Part shown: one piece after another, positions 26,306-35,670 of the stretch
Layout of the letters: each line of letters starts with the position of its first letter
Position numbering within the stretch: the stretch's first letter is position 1
Origin: CBDFMG01 sp965221205 [NCBI: bacterium]
Lineage (GTDB): Bacteria > SM23-31
Direction of reading: 5' to 3'
DNA length: 64,000 nucleotides
Assembly: GCA_965221205.1 (NCBI GenBank)
Contig: OZ244870.1
Span: 1,054,001-1,118,000, forward strand
Position numbers and translations under genes: made by a program
The notes under the pieces: model-generated
The model's database searches: none
What the model was told of the DNA's origin: nothing
What the model saw: the letters and a program-made list of their open reading frames with translations, nothing else

Positions 26306-27694
26306 ATGAATCGGTTTATGGTTATATTGATCGTATTGGTGGTGCTGATTGTCGGTGTGGTTGAAATGGCAGTCTCACAATCCGCACATGAAATTATCCC
26401 TGAGCGTGAGCGGGTACAGATTATGGACAGTTGGCTGAAGTGGAAATTTGAACATGTGCTGCCCGGAATCATGCGGGGTGAAGACATCGATTTGTGGATT
26501 GTGCGCAACAACGAAGGGCCGGTGTATCTCTCGCTGCTTTCAACAGATTACGAGGGATTAGTTCTCAGCACACCTTCATTTCTTATTTTACACAATCAGG
26601 GTCCTGGTAAGGGGGTCGAGCGGCTGGAAGGAAACTATGCTGACCTTCCCGAGATTATCGAAGAGCGGAATCCGTCAGCAATCGGCATCAATATTTCAGA
26701 TGAAGGCTGGCATCGTGGGGATGGATTTTTTCCCGCCGATGTAGAGGATTTTAAAAATGATCTTGGACGTAAATATGCTTCAAAAATAGTATCGGCAGCG
26801 AATCTCAGTATTGAATGGCTTACGACAAAATCTCCTCAGGAACTCAATACATACCGGTATGCTGTCCGTGTGGCACGTTCGATCATTGCAAAAGCTTTTT
26901 CGAACGATGTCATCATACCCGATGTTACCACCACAGCCGACTTGAACTGGTGGTTGATACAAGCCTATCTTGATAATGATTTTCTCGTTGTCGATCACCC
27001 CTCAGTTTCAATAATCCGGAGTAAAGACGAAATCCCGAAATATTCCGAATCTGCTCACTATTTCGAAGGTCGGAGCAGAATTGGCAATGGAGTCGATATA
27101 ATTGTCAGACGGGGGGACCTTGTTGGGTGCGATTCCGGTATAAAATACATGGGGATCAATACCGATACCAAGGCGTATGCCTATGTTTTGAAGGATGGTG
27201 AAACCGACGCTCCTGAAGGATTAAAACAGGGACTGCGGAATGGCAATAGGGTGCAGGATATTTTCACAGAAGAATGGAGAGCAGGACAGACCGGAGATGA
27301 AATCGCCCGGAGAGCTGCAAAGAAAGCTGTTGGTGAAAATCTGCGTTCGAGAATTTACAGCCATCCAATCAGCTACTTTCTCAAACGATACGGCAGGAGT
27401 GGTTTATACTTTACCCGCGAACATTTTTTTCCCGGAACGTCATTCAATTCGGAAAGCAGGAATACCGGTACTCAGGATCCGCACGATGTTCGAGGCAGGT
27501 CGTATTACTCTATAAGAAGCGGCGATTATCCGCTCCATTATAACACAATAACCTCACTCGAGCTTAGTAATACAACATACATTCCCGAATGGGGCAGGGA
27601 TATAGAATACAGGCTTGAAGAGAATGTGATGTTTACCGAGCGGGGTGTCGAATATCTCGATGCTCGCCAGAGTGAACTTCACCTGATACGCTGA
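26306..27694 (+). CDS. Secreted M24 family metallopeptidase (creatinase/aminopeptidase P fold), paralogue 1
   Basis: 462 aa with an N-terminal hydrophobic signal (residues 3-24). The pita-bread fold metal ligands can be followed: D276 (GCDSGIKYMG), D287 (NTDTKA), H353 (YSHPISY), E419 (TSLELSN) and E438 (LEENVMFT). Related enzymes remove N-terminal residues next to proline or act on creatine-like substrates. The N-terminal domain (residues about 30-190) is divergent, so substrate is open. The ATG follows GGAGG. A second M24 gene follows on the same strand after about 170 bases, and a third lies at 51.8 kb. Confidence 0.87.
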   Translation: MNRFMVILIVLVVLIVGVVEMAVSQSAHEIIPERERVQIMDSWLKWKFEHVLPGIMRGEDIDLWIVRNNEGPVYLSLLSTDYEGLVLSTPSFLILHNQGPGKGVERLEGNYADLPEIIEERNPSAIGINISDEGWHRGDGFFPADVEDFKNDLGRKYASKIVSAANLSIEWLTTKSPQELNTYRYAVRVARSIIAKAFSNDVIIPDVTTTADLNWWLIQAYLDNDFLVVDHPSVSIIRSKDEIPKYSESAHYFEGRSRIGNGVDIIVRRGDLVGCDSGIKYMGINTDTKAYAYVLKDGETDAPEGLKQGLRNGNRVQDIFTEEWRAGQTGDEIARRAAKKAVGENLRSRIYSHPISYFLKRYGRSGLYFTREHFFPGTSFNSESRNTGTQDPHDVRGRSYYSIRSGDYPLHYNTITSLELSNTTYIPEWGRDIEYRLEENVMFTERGVEYLDARQSELHLIR

Positions 27695-27868
27695 TAGGTT
27701 ACTCATATATAGTAAACATATTGATTTCTTTTCATTAATAATTGCGAATAGTCCTGTAGCCTCTGGACGACGTGGCATCCTCTGATATGAGAATCCTGAT
27801 TTCTATGTTTTGTTATATATGGTGAGACAATCAGAGATAAATGATTTATTAACGTTAAGGAGTACGTG

Positions 27869-29287
27869 ATGAAAAAACTTAGAATTATCGGTGTTGCACT
27901 GCTTATCGCACAGCTGTTTGCTGGATGCGATACTTCGAAATACGATGAGATTCATTCAACTGATAACTTCAGCAACATCCTGCCGCAGCGTGCAGGCATT
28001 GAATTGATTGAAGATTGGCTCCAGTGGAAGATCAATAATTTTTTGCCTGAACTCATGGAGCGGGAAGGTATTGAAATGTGGATTATCACAGAAGATGACA
28101 CGAGACTCTATCCGTTTTTGATTCCTGCAAACAGCGACGGTTTTGTCGGCCGGAACAGCTTCTATATTGCTATTGCTCATAAAGCGGGCCAGGAAGGGGT
28201 AGAGCGGCACATGATCGGCAATTCGGACAGTTTCCGCGAGTGGGGGCCGATGTTCCCGGATCAGGTGTTTACACAGTCAGGCAGCCTCGAAAAACTCTCA
28301 GGAATCGTGACCGAATTAAGACCGGCAAAAATTGCGGCAGGTGCTGCATGGAATAACGACCTCGAAGCAGCGCTCGGTCCCACACTCTCAAACAGACTCG
28401 TATCTGCCGACCGGCTAGCAAATCTTTGGATGGAATACCGAACACCGCAGCAACTGGAGGCGTACAAAACCGTTATCGATATTACCCATGATCTTATTGC
28501 AGGTGGTTTCTCGAGCGACGTTGTGACGCCCGATGTCACAACATCGAATGACATCAACTGGTGGGTAAAACAGCAGGCTTCCGACCTTGGAATTGATGTA
28601 AATTTCGGACCGACAGTCATGGTGTGGAGAAGCTTTGAAGAAAATAAAAAGTACAGTGACCAGGAAGAAAAATTCCGGATCGATGTTCCGCCGCATAACC
28701 TCTACGAAACGGTTATCAGGCGCGGTGATGTGCTTTCATGCGATATCGGAATCCGGTATCTCGGTCTCTCGACTGATATTCAGCAGGTTGCCTACGTGCT
28801 GAAAGAAGGTGAATCGGATGTCCCGGAAGGACTCATGGAAGCGCTACGCCGCGGCAACAGGCTGCAGGATATCCTCATCGAAGAATTCAAAGAAGGGCTC
28901 ACCGGGAATGAAATTCTCTTTGCCACGCTTGACCGGGCAAAAGCAGAAGAACTCAGACCCGAAGTCTACTGTCACACGATGGGATCGTACATCCACCGGT
29001 ACGGATTTAAAGGGGGTATCATGCCGAAAACCTATGCAGGTTTCGGTCCGTCGGTCGGTTCCGAGGGACATTTTGACGAAAATGGTAACCAGCTGCCAAC
29101 ACGGAATGGCGAACGGTCGGTCAATACGAACACAATCTATTCAATGGAACTCGACATCACGTATGCCGTGCCTGAATGGAACGGTCAGGATATCCGGATC
29201 GTTCTTGAAGAAGATGTTGCCTTTACGTCTCAGGACGGGCTCTTTTTTCCCGGAGGCCGCCAGACCGAATGGCTTGTGATCCGGTAA
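27869..29287 (+). CDS. M24 family metallopeptidase, lipoprotein, paralogue 2
   Basis: 472 aa. The start at the ATG of 27869 follows TAAGGAG with 5-base spacing; a GTG one codon earlier is possible. Residues 1-21 form a lipoprotein signal ending LFAGC, so the mature enzyme is lipid-anchored, probably in the outer membrane. The M24 metal pattern is kept: LSCDIGIRYLG and STD, YCHTMGS, YSMELDITY and LEEDVAFT. The architecture matches the gene at 26306 closely (EDWLQWK...LPELMEREGIEMW resembles DSWLKWK...LPGIMRGEDIDLW), so the two arose by duplication. Likely role: trimming peptides at the cell surface. Confidence 0.88.
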   Translation: MKKLRIIGVALLIAQLFAGCDTSKYDEIHSTDNFSNILPQRAGIELIEDWLQWKINNFLPELMEREGIEMWIITEDDTRLYPFLIPANSDGFVGRNSFYIAIAHKAGQEGVERHMIGNSDSFREWGPMFPDQVFTQSGSLEKLSGIVTELRPAKIAAGAAWNNDLEAALGPTLSNRLVSADRLANLWMEYRTPQQLEAYKTVIDITHDLIAGGFSSDVVTPDVTTSNDINWWVKQQASDLGIDVNFGPTVMVWRSFEENKKYSDQEEKFRIDVPPHNLYETVIRRGDVLSCDIGIRYLGLSTDIQQVAYVLKEGESDVPEGLMEALRRGNRLQDILIEEFKEGLTGNEILFATLDRAKAEELRPEVYCHTMGSYIHRYGFKGGIMPKTYAGFGPSVGSEGHFDENGNQLPTRNGERSVNTNTIYSMELDITYAVPEWNGQDIRIVLEEDVAFTSQDGLFFPGGRQTEWLVIR

Positions 29288-29391
29288 TGAATCCCGTCAA
29301 TCGTAATACCGGTTTTTTGTGTTATTATCCGGTTTTGACCGGTTGTTATCATGGCTCACGTAATATCCAGATAACCAAAAGGAATATGTTC

Positions 29392-30957
29392 ATGCGCTTT
29401 TTTTTGATACACTTTATCCTGTTGATAACAATAACGTCAACACTGTCTCATGCTCAGCCAATGCATCAAGAGAATTCTCCATCAGAACAGGAGATCAGAG
29501 CATTAGTCCGTGAATACCGGACACAGCATCAGCATGCAATTATAGATGGATATATCGATCTGCTCTCACTGCCGAACCATTCATATAACAGCGAAGACAT
29601 TCTTAGAAATGCAGACTTCATTGTTGATTTAATGGAAAAGAGGGATATAAAGACAAAAGTGTATGACGGCGGGCATGAGAATCCGAAAAATCCGGTCATT
29701 TACGGTGAACGAATTGTGCCGAATGCTGAACGGACACTCCTATTTTATGCCCACTACGATGGGCAGCGTGTCATTCCTGAACGGTGGACAGATTCAACCC
29801 CTTTTTCACCGGTGCTTCGCCCCGGAAAACTTGAAGCGGGTACCAGTGAACCCAAACCGATTCAATTTCCCGATAAAATGACACCGTACGAAGATGACTG
29901 GCGGATTTATGCCAGATCGGCGAGCGATGACAAGGCTCCTTTTATTGCAATACTGACGGCTATCGATGCCTTGATAGATGGAGGAATTGAACTGAATAAT
30001 TCGGTAAAATTCGTTTTTGACGGTGCCGAAGAAGAAGGTTCCACACATCTGATCGATTTTATCGAATCGAATTCCGAACTGCTTACCTCCGATGTCGTAT
30101 TCATCTGTGACGGTCCGCTCTATCTGACCGGACAGCCGACACTCTATTTTGGTAATAGGGGAATTCAGAGTTTGACCCTTACTGTGTACGGTCCAAATAC
30201 AAATCTCCACAGCGGCCATTACGGGAACTGGGCCCCAAATCCGGCTTATAAATTGGCGCGGCTCCTCACAAGTTTCAAAGATAAAAATGGCACTGTTGTT
30301 GTAAAAAGCTTCTACGACACGGTCACACCGCTCAACAACCGCGAACTCCGAGCATTGAAAGAGCTTCCGAAACTCGATGAACAGTTAAGAAATCAGTACG
30401 AATTTGCTGTTCCCGAAGGTTTGGGTATAAGTCTCAACGAACTGATAAATCGCCCCTCACTGAATGTCAGAATGCTCGAAAGCGGTATGAACCGTACCAT
30501 TATTCCTCATCAGGCCAGTGCTCTGATGGACATACGTCTTGTCAAAGGGACCGACGGAACCGATCTGGTAGCAAAGCTTACAAAACATATTGAAAATCAG
30601 GGATATCTTATAGTCGATGACGACCCCGGTCATGAAATCAGAATGACCAACCCAAACATTGCAAAAATCACTGCCGGCACACCCACACCGGCATCCAGGA
30701 CGTCGATGGAACTACCCGTTTCCCTCGGTATTATTGCAACCATGACAAAAACATTCGATGGCGATGTGGCGCTTATACCGTCACTTGGCGGAACGATTCC
30801 GGCCTATATGTTTACCGATCTACTCGATTTACCTGCAATCGGTGTCCCGATTGCAAACCCCGACAATAATCAGCACCAGTATGATGAGAACATCCGAATA
30901 GGTAATCTCTGGCGTGGAATTGAGATAATGGCTGCTCTGCTTATGGCGAGCTGGTAA
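29392..30957 (+). CDS. Secreted M20 family dipeptidase/carboxypeptidase
   Basis: Zinc exopeptidase. The chosen ATG at 29392 has AAAGGA eight bases upstream and opens a signal peptide (MRFFLIHFILL...SHAQ); an open frame continues upstream into the previous gene end and is ignored. Metal motifs: FYAHYDGQ (first His and Asp region), RSASDDKAP (bridging Asp), FDGAEEEGS (catalytic and metal Glu), FICDGP and the final HQYDENIR. About 521 aa, normal for the family. It follows the M24 genes on the same strand, consistent with stepwise peptide degradation outside the cytoplasm. Confidence 0.9.
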   Translation: MRFFLIHFILLITITSTLSHAQPMHQENSPSEQEIRALVREYRTQHQHAIIDGYIDLLSLPNHSYNSEDILRNADFIVDLMEKRDIKTKVYDGGHENPKNPVIYGERIVPNAERTLLFYAHYDGQRVIPERWTDSTPFSPVLRPGKLEAGTSEPKPIQFPDKMTPYEDDWRIYARSASDDKAPFIAILTAIDALIDGGIELNNSVKFVFDGAEEEGSTHLIDFIESNSELLTSDVVFICDGPLYLTGQPTLYFGNRGIQSLTLTVYGPNTNLHSGHYGNWAPNPAYKLARLLTSFKDKNGTVVVKSFYDTVTPLNNRELRALKELPKLDEQLRNQYEFAVPEGLGISLNELINRPSLNVRMLESGMNRTIIPHQASALMDIRLVKGTDGTDLVAKLTKHIENQGYLIVDDDPGHEIRMTNPNIAKITAGTPTPASRTSMELPVSLGIIATMTKTFDGDVALIPSLGGTIPAYMFTDLLDLPAIGVPIANPDNNQHQYDENIRIGNLWRGIEIMAALLMASW

Positions 30958-31182
30958 AAAACAACAGGGAATATTGCAAATAACTATTTGATTTTGGTAA
31001 AAATATTCGTATTATTACGCTGGAAATTATCTTCCAGTTGCTGTCTTGGTTTGTGGTTTGTGCATTCCTCAGTTCACTCAATTATCATGTAACGCGCGAA
31101 TTTTTCTCACTTCCGGAACGTAAAGTATACTTGGATTGTTTTAGATTCGCGTATCAGGGGAATTTCGCCCAACGATGGATAA

Positions 31183-31926
31183 ATGACTATGAAAACACAA
31201 ACACGACGGGAATTTTTAAAAAAGAGTGCCTCCGCCGGAGGCGTTGTAGCGGGTGGGATATTGATAGGGACCCTGCCGGCATTATCATGCAATTCAACAA
31301 CACCAAGTTATAGAAAAGAGGAGCAACACATGGCACATGAATTACCACCTTTACCATATGCATATGACGCATTTACCGAAGTAATCGATGAACAGACGAT
31401 GCGTCTTCACCATGATAAACATCATCAGGGCTATGTAAACGGCCTCAATAAAGCAGAGGAGATGCTTGCTGCGGCAAGGGATAACGGCGATTTCGGGCTT
31501 GTAAAATATTGGGAAAAAGAGCTTGCATTTCACGGTTCGGGACATGCTCTGCACACGATATTCTGGAATAATCTCTCCCCGAATGGCGGCGGAACACCTT
31601 CGGGTGATCTAGGCAGTGCAATCGACAGGGATTTCAGCAGCTTTGACAAATTCAACGCACATTTTCTGGCTTCGACCAATGGCGTCGAAGGAAGCGGCTG
31701 GGGCATTCTTGCCTACCATAAAGCATGGGACAAACTCAACGTGCTTCAAGTCGAAAAACACCACGACGTAACTGTCTTCGGCGCGGTTCCGCTTTTAGTG
31801 GTCGATGTATGGGAACATGCATATTACCTGAAATACCAGAACAAGCGTCCCGAATATACAAAAAACATTTTCAATATCTTCAATTGGGAAGATGTTGCAC
31901 AGCGGTATGCAGATGCACGCGGCTAA
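31183..31926 (+). CDS. Twin-arginine exported Fe/Mn superoxide dismutase
   Basis: Converts superoxide to oxygen and hydrogen peroxide. Residues about 5-40 contain a Tat signal (TRREFLKKSASAGG) and a hydrophobic stretch, with a possible lipobox-like ALSC. The mature part is a standard Fe/Mn-SOD: LPYAYDAF...MRLHHDKHHQGYVN, AFHGSGHALHTIFWNNL and the metal site DVWEHAYYLKYQNKR. Most bacterial Fe/Mn-SODs are cytoplasmic, so Tat export is notable. Metal choice cannot be told. Start may be 31183 or 31189. It precedes the exported di-haem/Rieske/porin group but a terminator separates them. Confidence 0.92.
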   Translation: MTMKTQTRREFLKKSASAGGVVAGGILIGTLPALSCNSTTPSYRKEEQHMAHELPPLPYAYDAFTEVIDEQTMRLHHDKHHQGYVNGLNKAEEMLAAARDNGDFGLVKYWEKELAFHGSGHALHTIFWNNLSPNGGGTPSGDLGSAIDRDFSSFDKFNAHFLASTNGVEGSGWGILAYHKAWDKLNVLQVEKHHDVTVFGAVPLLVVDVWEHAYYLKYQNKRPEYTKNIFNIFNWEDVAQRYADARG

Positions 31927-31972
31927 CCCGTGCATGCAATGGTAAAAAGATAATTTTCGGGATGAAAATTCG

Positions 31973-32007
31973 AGCCGGTTTCGTATCATACGAGACCGGC
32001 TTTTTTG
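31973..32007 (+). terminator. Rho-independent terminator after the superoxide dismutase gene
   Basis: Near-perfect 14-bp arms (AGCCGGTTTCGTAT and ATACGAGACCGGCT) with a one-base centre, followed by TTTTTT. Confidence 0.85.
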
Positions 32008-32172
32008 TGTCTATTCTTTTTATTTTAACCCAATAAAAATATTTTTAGATAAGACTAAAAATAATATTTGCATGTCCTCATTTGTTTTTGTATACTATAA
32101 CTTATTAGAATTGATCCATAGAAATATTGTTACAATTCAAACTATAAATGTTATGAGAAACAACACAATATT

Positions 32173-33384
32173 ATGCACAAAAATACATTTTCAATCGATA
32201 GATATTGCTGTAGCAATCCGGCAAAAACCGTATTCGCTTTTTTTCTTTTCGGACTGTTCGCCTGTGGTGAACTCCTGACAGAAGCACCCACCGGGGGAGA
32301 TACTCTCGACGGAACACTTTCCGGAATTTCATCCGAGTTAAATGCATCGTTTGTTCGTGGAGACGAAGCATTCGAGAAGGTTTTTACTGTATCATCTGGA
32401 CTGGGTCCCATTTTCAACCAGCCGAGCTGTGAAACGTGCCATCAGGGTGACGGCAGAGGAACACCCGAGACAATTCTGATCCGTTTCAGCAGAGGGGCCG
32501 ACTTCATAGAAAATGAGGGTGGTGGACAGTTGCAGGATAAAAGTATCACAGCTGTACCGCAAGAGATTCTTCCATCCGGTGTCGATACATCGCCGAGAAT
32601 GGCACCTCCGGTGTTCGGAATGGGGCTCATCGAAGGGATTCCGGATGAAACACTCCTTGCACTCGAAGACCCGGATGATCTCGATGGGAACGGTATTTCA
32701 GGCAGAGTGAACAGAGTACCTTCTATCGAAACCGGCACCATGAAAATTGGTCGGTTCGGCAGAAAAGCAAACACTGCCACGCTTGTTGATCAGGTCTCGC
32801 TTGCCTATCATCAGGATATCGGCATTACAACCGACGTAATTCCTGACGAAAATCGACATCCGCAAGCGGGGAATGTTGCGCTGGGCGATGTTGTACCCGA
32901 TCCGGAACTTTCGATTTCAACCGTTTTTGATGTGGTGATGTATATCAGATTGCTTGCCCCGCCAGACAAGGGTTCTGAAACAGCCGAAACGGAACGGGGA
33001 AAAACAATTTTCAATGCAATAGAATGTTCTGCATGCCATGTTCCGTCACTGCAGACCGGTCAGAATGTGATACCGCAGCTGGACCGTGTTGCTGCCGAAC
33101 TTTATTCCGATCTGCTGCTCCACGATATGGGATCAGAACTGGCAGACAATAGGCCTGACTATGAGGCGACGGGTACGGAATGGCGGACACCGCCACTCTG
33201 GGGTCTCCGTGTTGCGGGCAATGCACTCGGTGGAAATGTTACGTACCTCCATGATGGCAGAACATCCGACTTGTCAGAAGCGATTAGGCTTCACGGTGGA
33301 GAAGCAGAAATTGTACGGAATAGATTTAGCGACCTTTCCGAAGAAGACCGGAACGCATTAATTGCGTTTCTCTTATCATTATAA
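32173..33384 (+). CDS. Di-haem c-type lipoprotein, di-haem oxidoreductase (DUF1111-like)
   Basis: 403 aa. A lipoprotein signal ends in FGLFAC (Cys near residue 36). Two c-haem motifs are seen, C86ETCH90 and C285SACH289. The protein pattern (QPSCETCHQGDGRG, PPVFGMGLIEGIPD, LHDMGSELADN, PPLWGLRV, YLHDGR) matches the di-haem oxidoreductase family related to cytochrome c peroxidases, often annotated as thiol oxidoreductase. The exact reaction in such proteins is poorly known. It is followed 11 bases later by a Rieske gene and then by a porin, suggesting a short exported electron-transfer operon. Confidence 0.87.
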   Translation: MHKNTFSIDRYCCSNPAKTVFAFFLFGLFACGELLTEAPTGGDTLDGTLSGISSELNASFVRGDEAFEKVFTVSSGLGPIFNQPSCETCHQGDGRGTPETILIRFSRGADFIENEGGGQLQDKSITAVPQEILPSGVDTSPRMAPPVFGMGLIEGIPDETLLALEDPDDLDGNGISGRVNRVPSIETGTMKIGRFGRKANTATLVDQVSLAYHQDIGITTDVIPDENRHPQAGNVALGDVVPDPELSISTVFDVVMYIRLLAPPDKGSETAETERGKTIFNAIECSACHVPSLQTGQNVIPQLDRVAAELYSDLLLHDMGSELADNRPDYEATGTEWRTPPLWGLRVAGNALGGNVTYLHDGRTSDLSEAIRLHGGEAEIVRNRFSDLSEEDRNALIAFLLSL

Positions 33385-33395
33385 TGTAAGTAATC

Positions 33396-33848
33396 ATGAG
33401 ATCACTTGATAAGAGCATAACACGGAGAAAATTTATCAAACAGTCAACCAATTCCGTCGTTGCTGCAGGTTGTGCAGCATACGGACTTTCTGGTTGTGCG
33501 ATAACTCAGACTTACAAAGGTACCGCCCGAGATGGAATGTTTACCGGTGTTATTGCAGAATATCCGGAGCTTTCGACAGCAGGAGGAGCGATCATTCTCG
33601 AAGCTGAAGGACTGACAGAACCGGTTGCAGTAATCAATATTGACGGGGCTGAAATCAGAGCGTTTTCCGCACTGTGCGCGCATATGGGCTGCACCGTCGG
33701 CGTATCGCAGAATTTTTTCCTCTGTCCCTGTCACGGTTCGACCTATGACCTTACCGGTTCGGTCGTCCGTGGTCCGGCACAAAAAGGGCTGAAACGGTTT
33801 CCGGTTACAGTAGACAGTGGTTCGTTTGCTATCGATCTCAGTAGATAA
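33396..33848 (+). CDS. Twin-arginine exported Rieske [2Fe-2S] lipoprotein
   Basis: 150 aa. Tat motif TRRKFIKQS near the N-terminus, then a lipobox GLSGC. The Rieske cluster ligands are C94-A-H96-MGC99 and C110-P-C112-H113-GSTY. Residues about 45-148 form the Rieske fold. There is no cytochrome b gene nearby, so it is not part of a normal bc1 complex here. It probably passes electrons to or from the di-haem lipoprotein encoded 11 bases upstream. The porin start follows 13 bases after its stop, so the three genes are likely one transcript. Confidence 0.88.
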   Translation: MRSLDKSITRRKFIKQSTNSVVAAGCAAYGLSGCAITQTYKGTARDGMFTGVIAEYPELSTAGGAIILEAEGLTEPVAVINIDGAEIRAFSALCAHMGCTVGVSQNFFLCPCHGSTYDLTGSVVRGPAQKGLKRFPVTVDSGSFAIDLSR

Positions 33849-33861
33849 AGGATTCAATTAC

Positions 33862-35037
33862 ATGAAACGAAATAGATTACTTTTGTTCTCATTTTTGTTC
33901 ACACTTGTCGCTGCTCAACATCTGTGGGCATTTCAGGACATACGCGACGTACCATTTATCCGGGGCGGAGCGTATGATAAACCTTATCTCTATAAAATTG
34001 CATCTGGTAGAGCCGCACTCGGCGGGTACGCCGAGACTCATTTCAGATTTGAACGGGAAGAAGGAGTAACCGAAGAGTTGACCTTCGTTCCGAAACGGTT
34101 CAATCTCTTTATGCATGCAAATGTTTCTCAGCGAGTGCAGATGGCAGCCGAACTCGAATTCGAAGAAGGAACAGAAGAGATTCTCCTTGAACTCGCCGTT
34201 CTCGATTTCAGACTCCACCATACACTGACCTTCAGGGGCGGTATGCTCCTGTCGCCGCTTGGGAAGTTCAATCTGGCACATGACAGCCCGGCAAATAAAA
34301 TGACTGACCGGCCGCTCGTCAGTACACAAATCATCCCGACAGCACTATCTGAGCCCGGCATGGGAATTCTCGGATCGTTTTATCCGTCTGCACAATCCCG
34401 ATTAACATATGAACTCTATGCAGTAAATGGATTCACCTCCGATATCATAGACGAAAGTCCCGACGGGACGCGTATTTCGAAGGGGAAACACAATATCGAA
34501 GATAATAACAATTCACCGGCGTTTGTCGGGCGGATCGGATACAGCCCAATACCGGAAACCGATCTCGGTTTTTCATGGCATTCCGGAAAATATAATGTTA
34601 CCGAATTAGATGGACTCACTATCGATGAAGACAGGAATTTGACGATTCTTGCACTCGACGGGGAAGTGAGACGAGGCAGGTATGAACTGCTTGGCGAATA
34701 TGCTCATGCATCGATCGATATTCCGACAAATCTTACGGGGACAATATACGCATCAGGACAGCAGGGGTTCTACTTGCAAGCTAGTGCGGCATTCCTGAAC
34801 GGGATAATCGCGACGATCCCGGAATCATATTTTGAAGGGGTTGTCCGGTACGATAGGGTTGATTTTGATACAGATGTTGATGGTGACACCGATACACGGC
34901 TGACACTCGGATTAAATTTCCGGCCGTCAGCCGATTCAGTACTCAAATTCAACTATGCCTACAACTGGATGCGTAATGGGCTCAATGTTGAAACGAACAG
35001 CGCAGGTATCCTTTTCAGTTTTGCAACATATTTTTGA
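33862..35037 (+). CDS. Outer-membrane beta-barrel porin-like protein
   Basis: 391 aa from the ATG at 33862, which opens a clean signal peptide ending LWAFQ. The mature chain alternates polar and hydrophobic residues in strands and ends with Phe (FSFATYF), the usual outer-membrane signature. Repeats such as YAETHFRFERE, AELEFEEGTEE and LGLNFRPSADS are typical of phosphate-selective-porin-like families without known cofactors. No metal- or haem-binding motif is present. It is the last gene of the di-haem/Rieske group, so it may supply a pore or dock for that redox pair. Confidence 0.8.
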   Translation: MKRNRLLLFSFLFTLVAAQHLWAFQDIRDVPFIRGGAYDKPYLYKIASGRAALGGYAETHFRFEREEGVTEELTFVPKRFNLFMHANVSQRVQMAAELEFEEGTEEILLELAVLDFRLHHTLTFRGGMLLSPLGKFNLAHDSPANKMTDRPLVSTQIIPTALSEPGMGILGSFYPSAQSRLTYELYAVNGFTSDIIDESPDGTRISKGKHNIEDNNNSPAFVGRIGYSPIPETDLGFSWHSGKYNVTELDGLTIDEDRNLTILALDGEVRRGRYELLGEYAHASIDIPTNLTGTIYASGQQGFYLQASAAFLNGIIATIPESYFEGVVRYDRVDFDTDVDGDTDTRLTLGLNFRPSADSVLKFNYAYNWMRNGLNVETNSAGILFSFATYF

Positions 35038-35142
35038 TGAGCCGCTTTAATCGAACAACAGAAAATTAGAAATATTTTACTGGAACATTTGAATTAAAAT
35101 GCATATAATTTTATCAATTGTGGAACACAGGAAGATGATACT

Positions 35143-35490
35143 ATGGCTGATATTAAATGGTACTACCACCGCACTGGCTGAACTTCCTGCAAACGGTCGC
35201 AGGAGTTCCTTGCGGATAATGCTTTAGAATTTGAAACACTCGAAAGCACATCAAAAAAGAAGTACACAGCGGACGATATACCCGGACTGCTCAAAGATAT
35301 TGATGAGATCTATGTTGGGAAGGGGACAAATGTTGTCCATTTCGATCTACAGAAAGATAAACCGACCGCTGACGAATTGAACAGTGTCCTTCTGGGACGG
35401 TCGGGTACACTCCGGGCACCTTCAATGAAGGCAGAGAAAACGCTCATCGTCGGATTCAACGAGGAGATGTACCGAAACGTGTTCGGGTAA
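35143..35490 (+). CDS. ArsC-like selenoprotein with in-frame UGA (predicted Sec13 in UTSC)
   Basis: 115 codons starting MADIKWYYHRTG, then TGA (35179-35181), then TSCKRSQEFLAD. The downstream part (LLGRSGTLRAP, KTLIVGFNEEMY) is the end of the arsenate-reductase/Spx thioredoxin fold. The UGA falls exactly at the first active-site position, giving U13-T-S-C16, a UxxC redox motif, and ArsC-like selenoproteins are a known prokaryotic group. A SECIS-like hairpin starts at the UGA (35180-35208). AGGAAG lies 8 bases before the ATG, codon quality is good on both sides of UGA, and a terminator follows. Gene callers split or drop it. The alternative is a Cys-to-stop pseudogene, less likely given the hairpin. 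Confidence 0.85.
35180..35208 (+). promoter_or_regulatory. Bacterial SECIS-like hairpin for UGA recoding
   Basis: GAAC (35180-35183) pairs with GUUC (35205-35208), a bulged U lies at 35184, UCCUGC (35185-35190) pairs with GCAGGA (35199-35204), and the loop is AAACGGUC. A bulged U and a GGU in the apical loop are the features bound by SelB in the E. coli fdhF element. The hairpin is shorter than many bacterial SECIS elements, since the loop lies only about 10 bases after the UGA. Confidence 0.75.
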
Positions 35491-35510
35491 AAAATGCTTG
35501 TTAATCAAAG

Positions 35511-35534
35511 GGTCTGCAAAGCAGGCCTTTTTTA
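35511..35534 (+). terminator. Rho-independent terminator after the selenoprotein gene
   Basis: GGTCTGC (35511-35517), AAA loop, GCAGGCC (35521-35527) and six T. Confidence 0.8.
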
Positions 35535-35670
35535 TTGCAGCAGCCTCTATTTTTCCAACACTGTCTTGACTTTGTGGAAGGTTTTACCTATTTTTACTAC
35601 GAATATAACTCGTTCTTAAAGACACTCTCATCAAATATTATATCCATTCACTATTCAAATTATTTGATAG

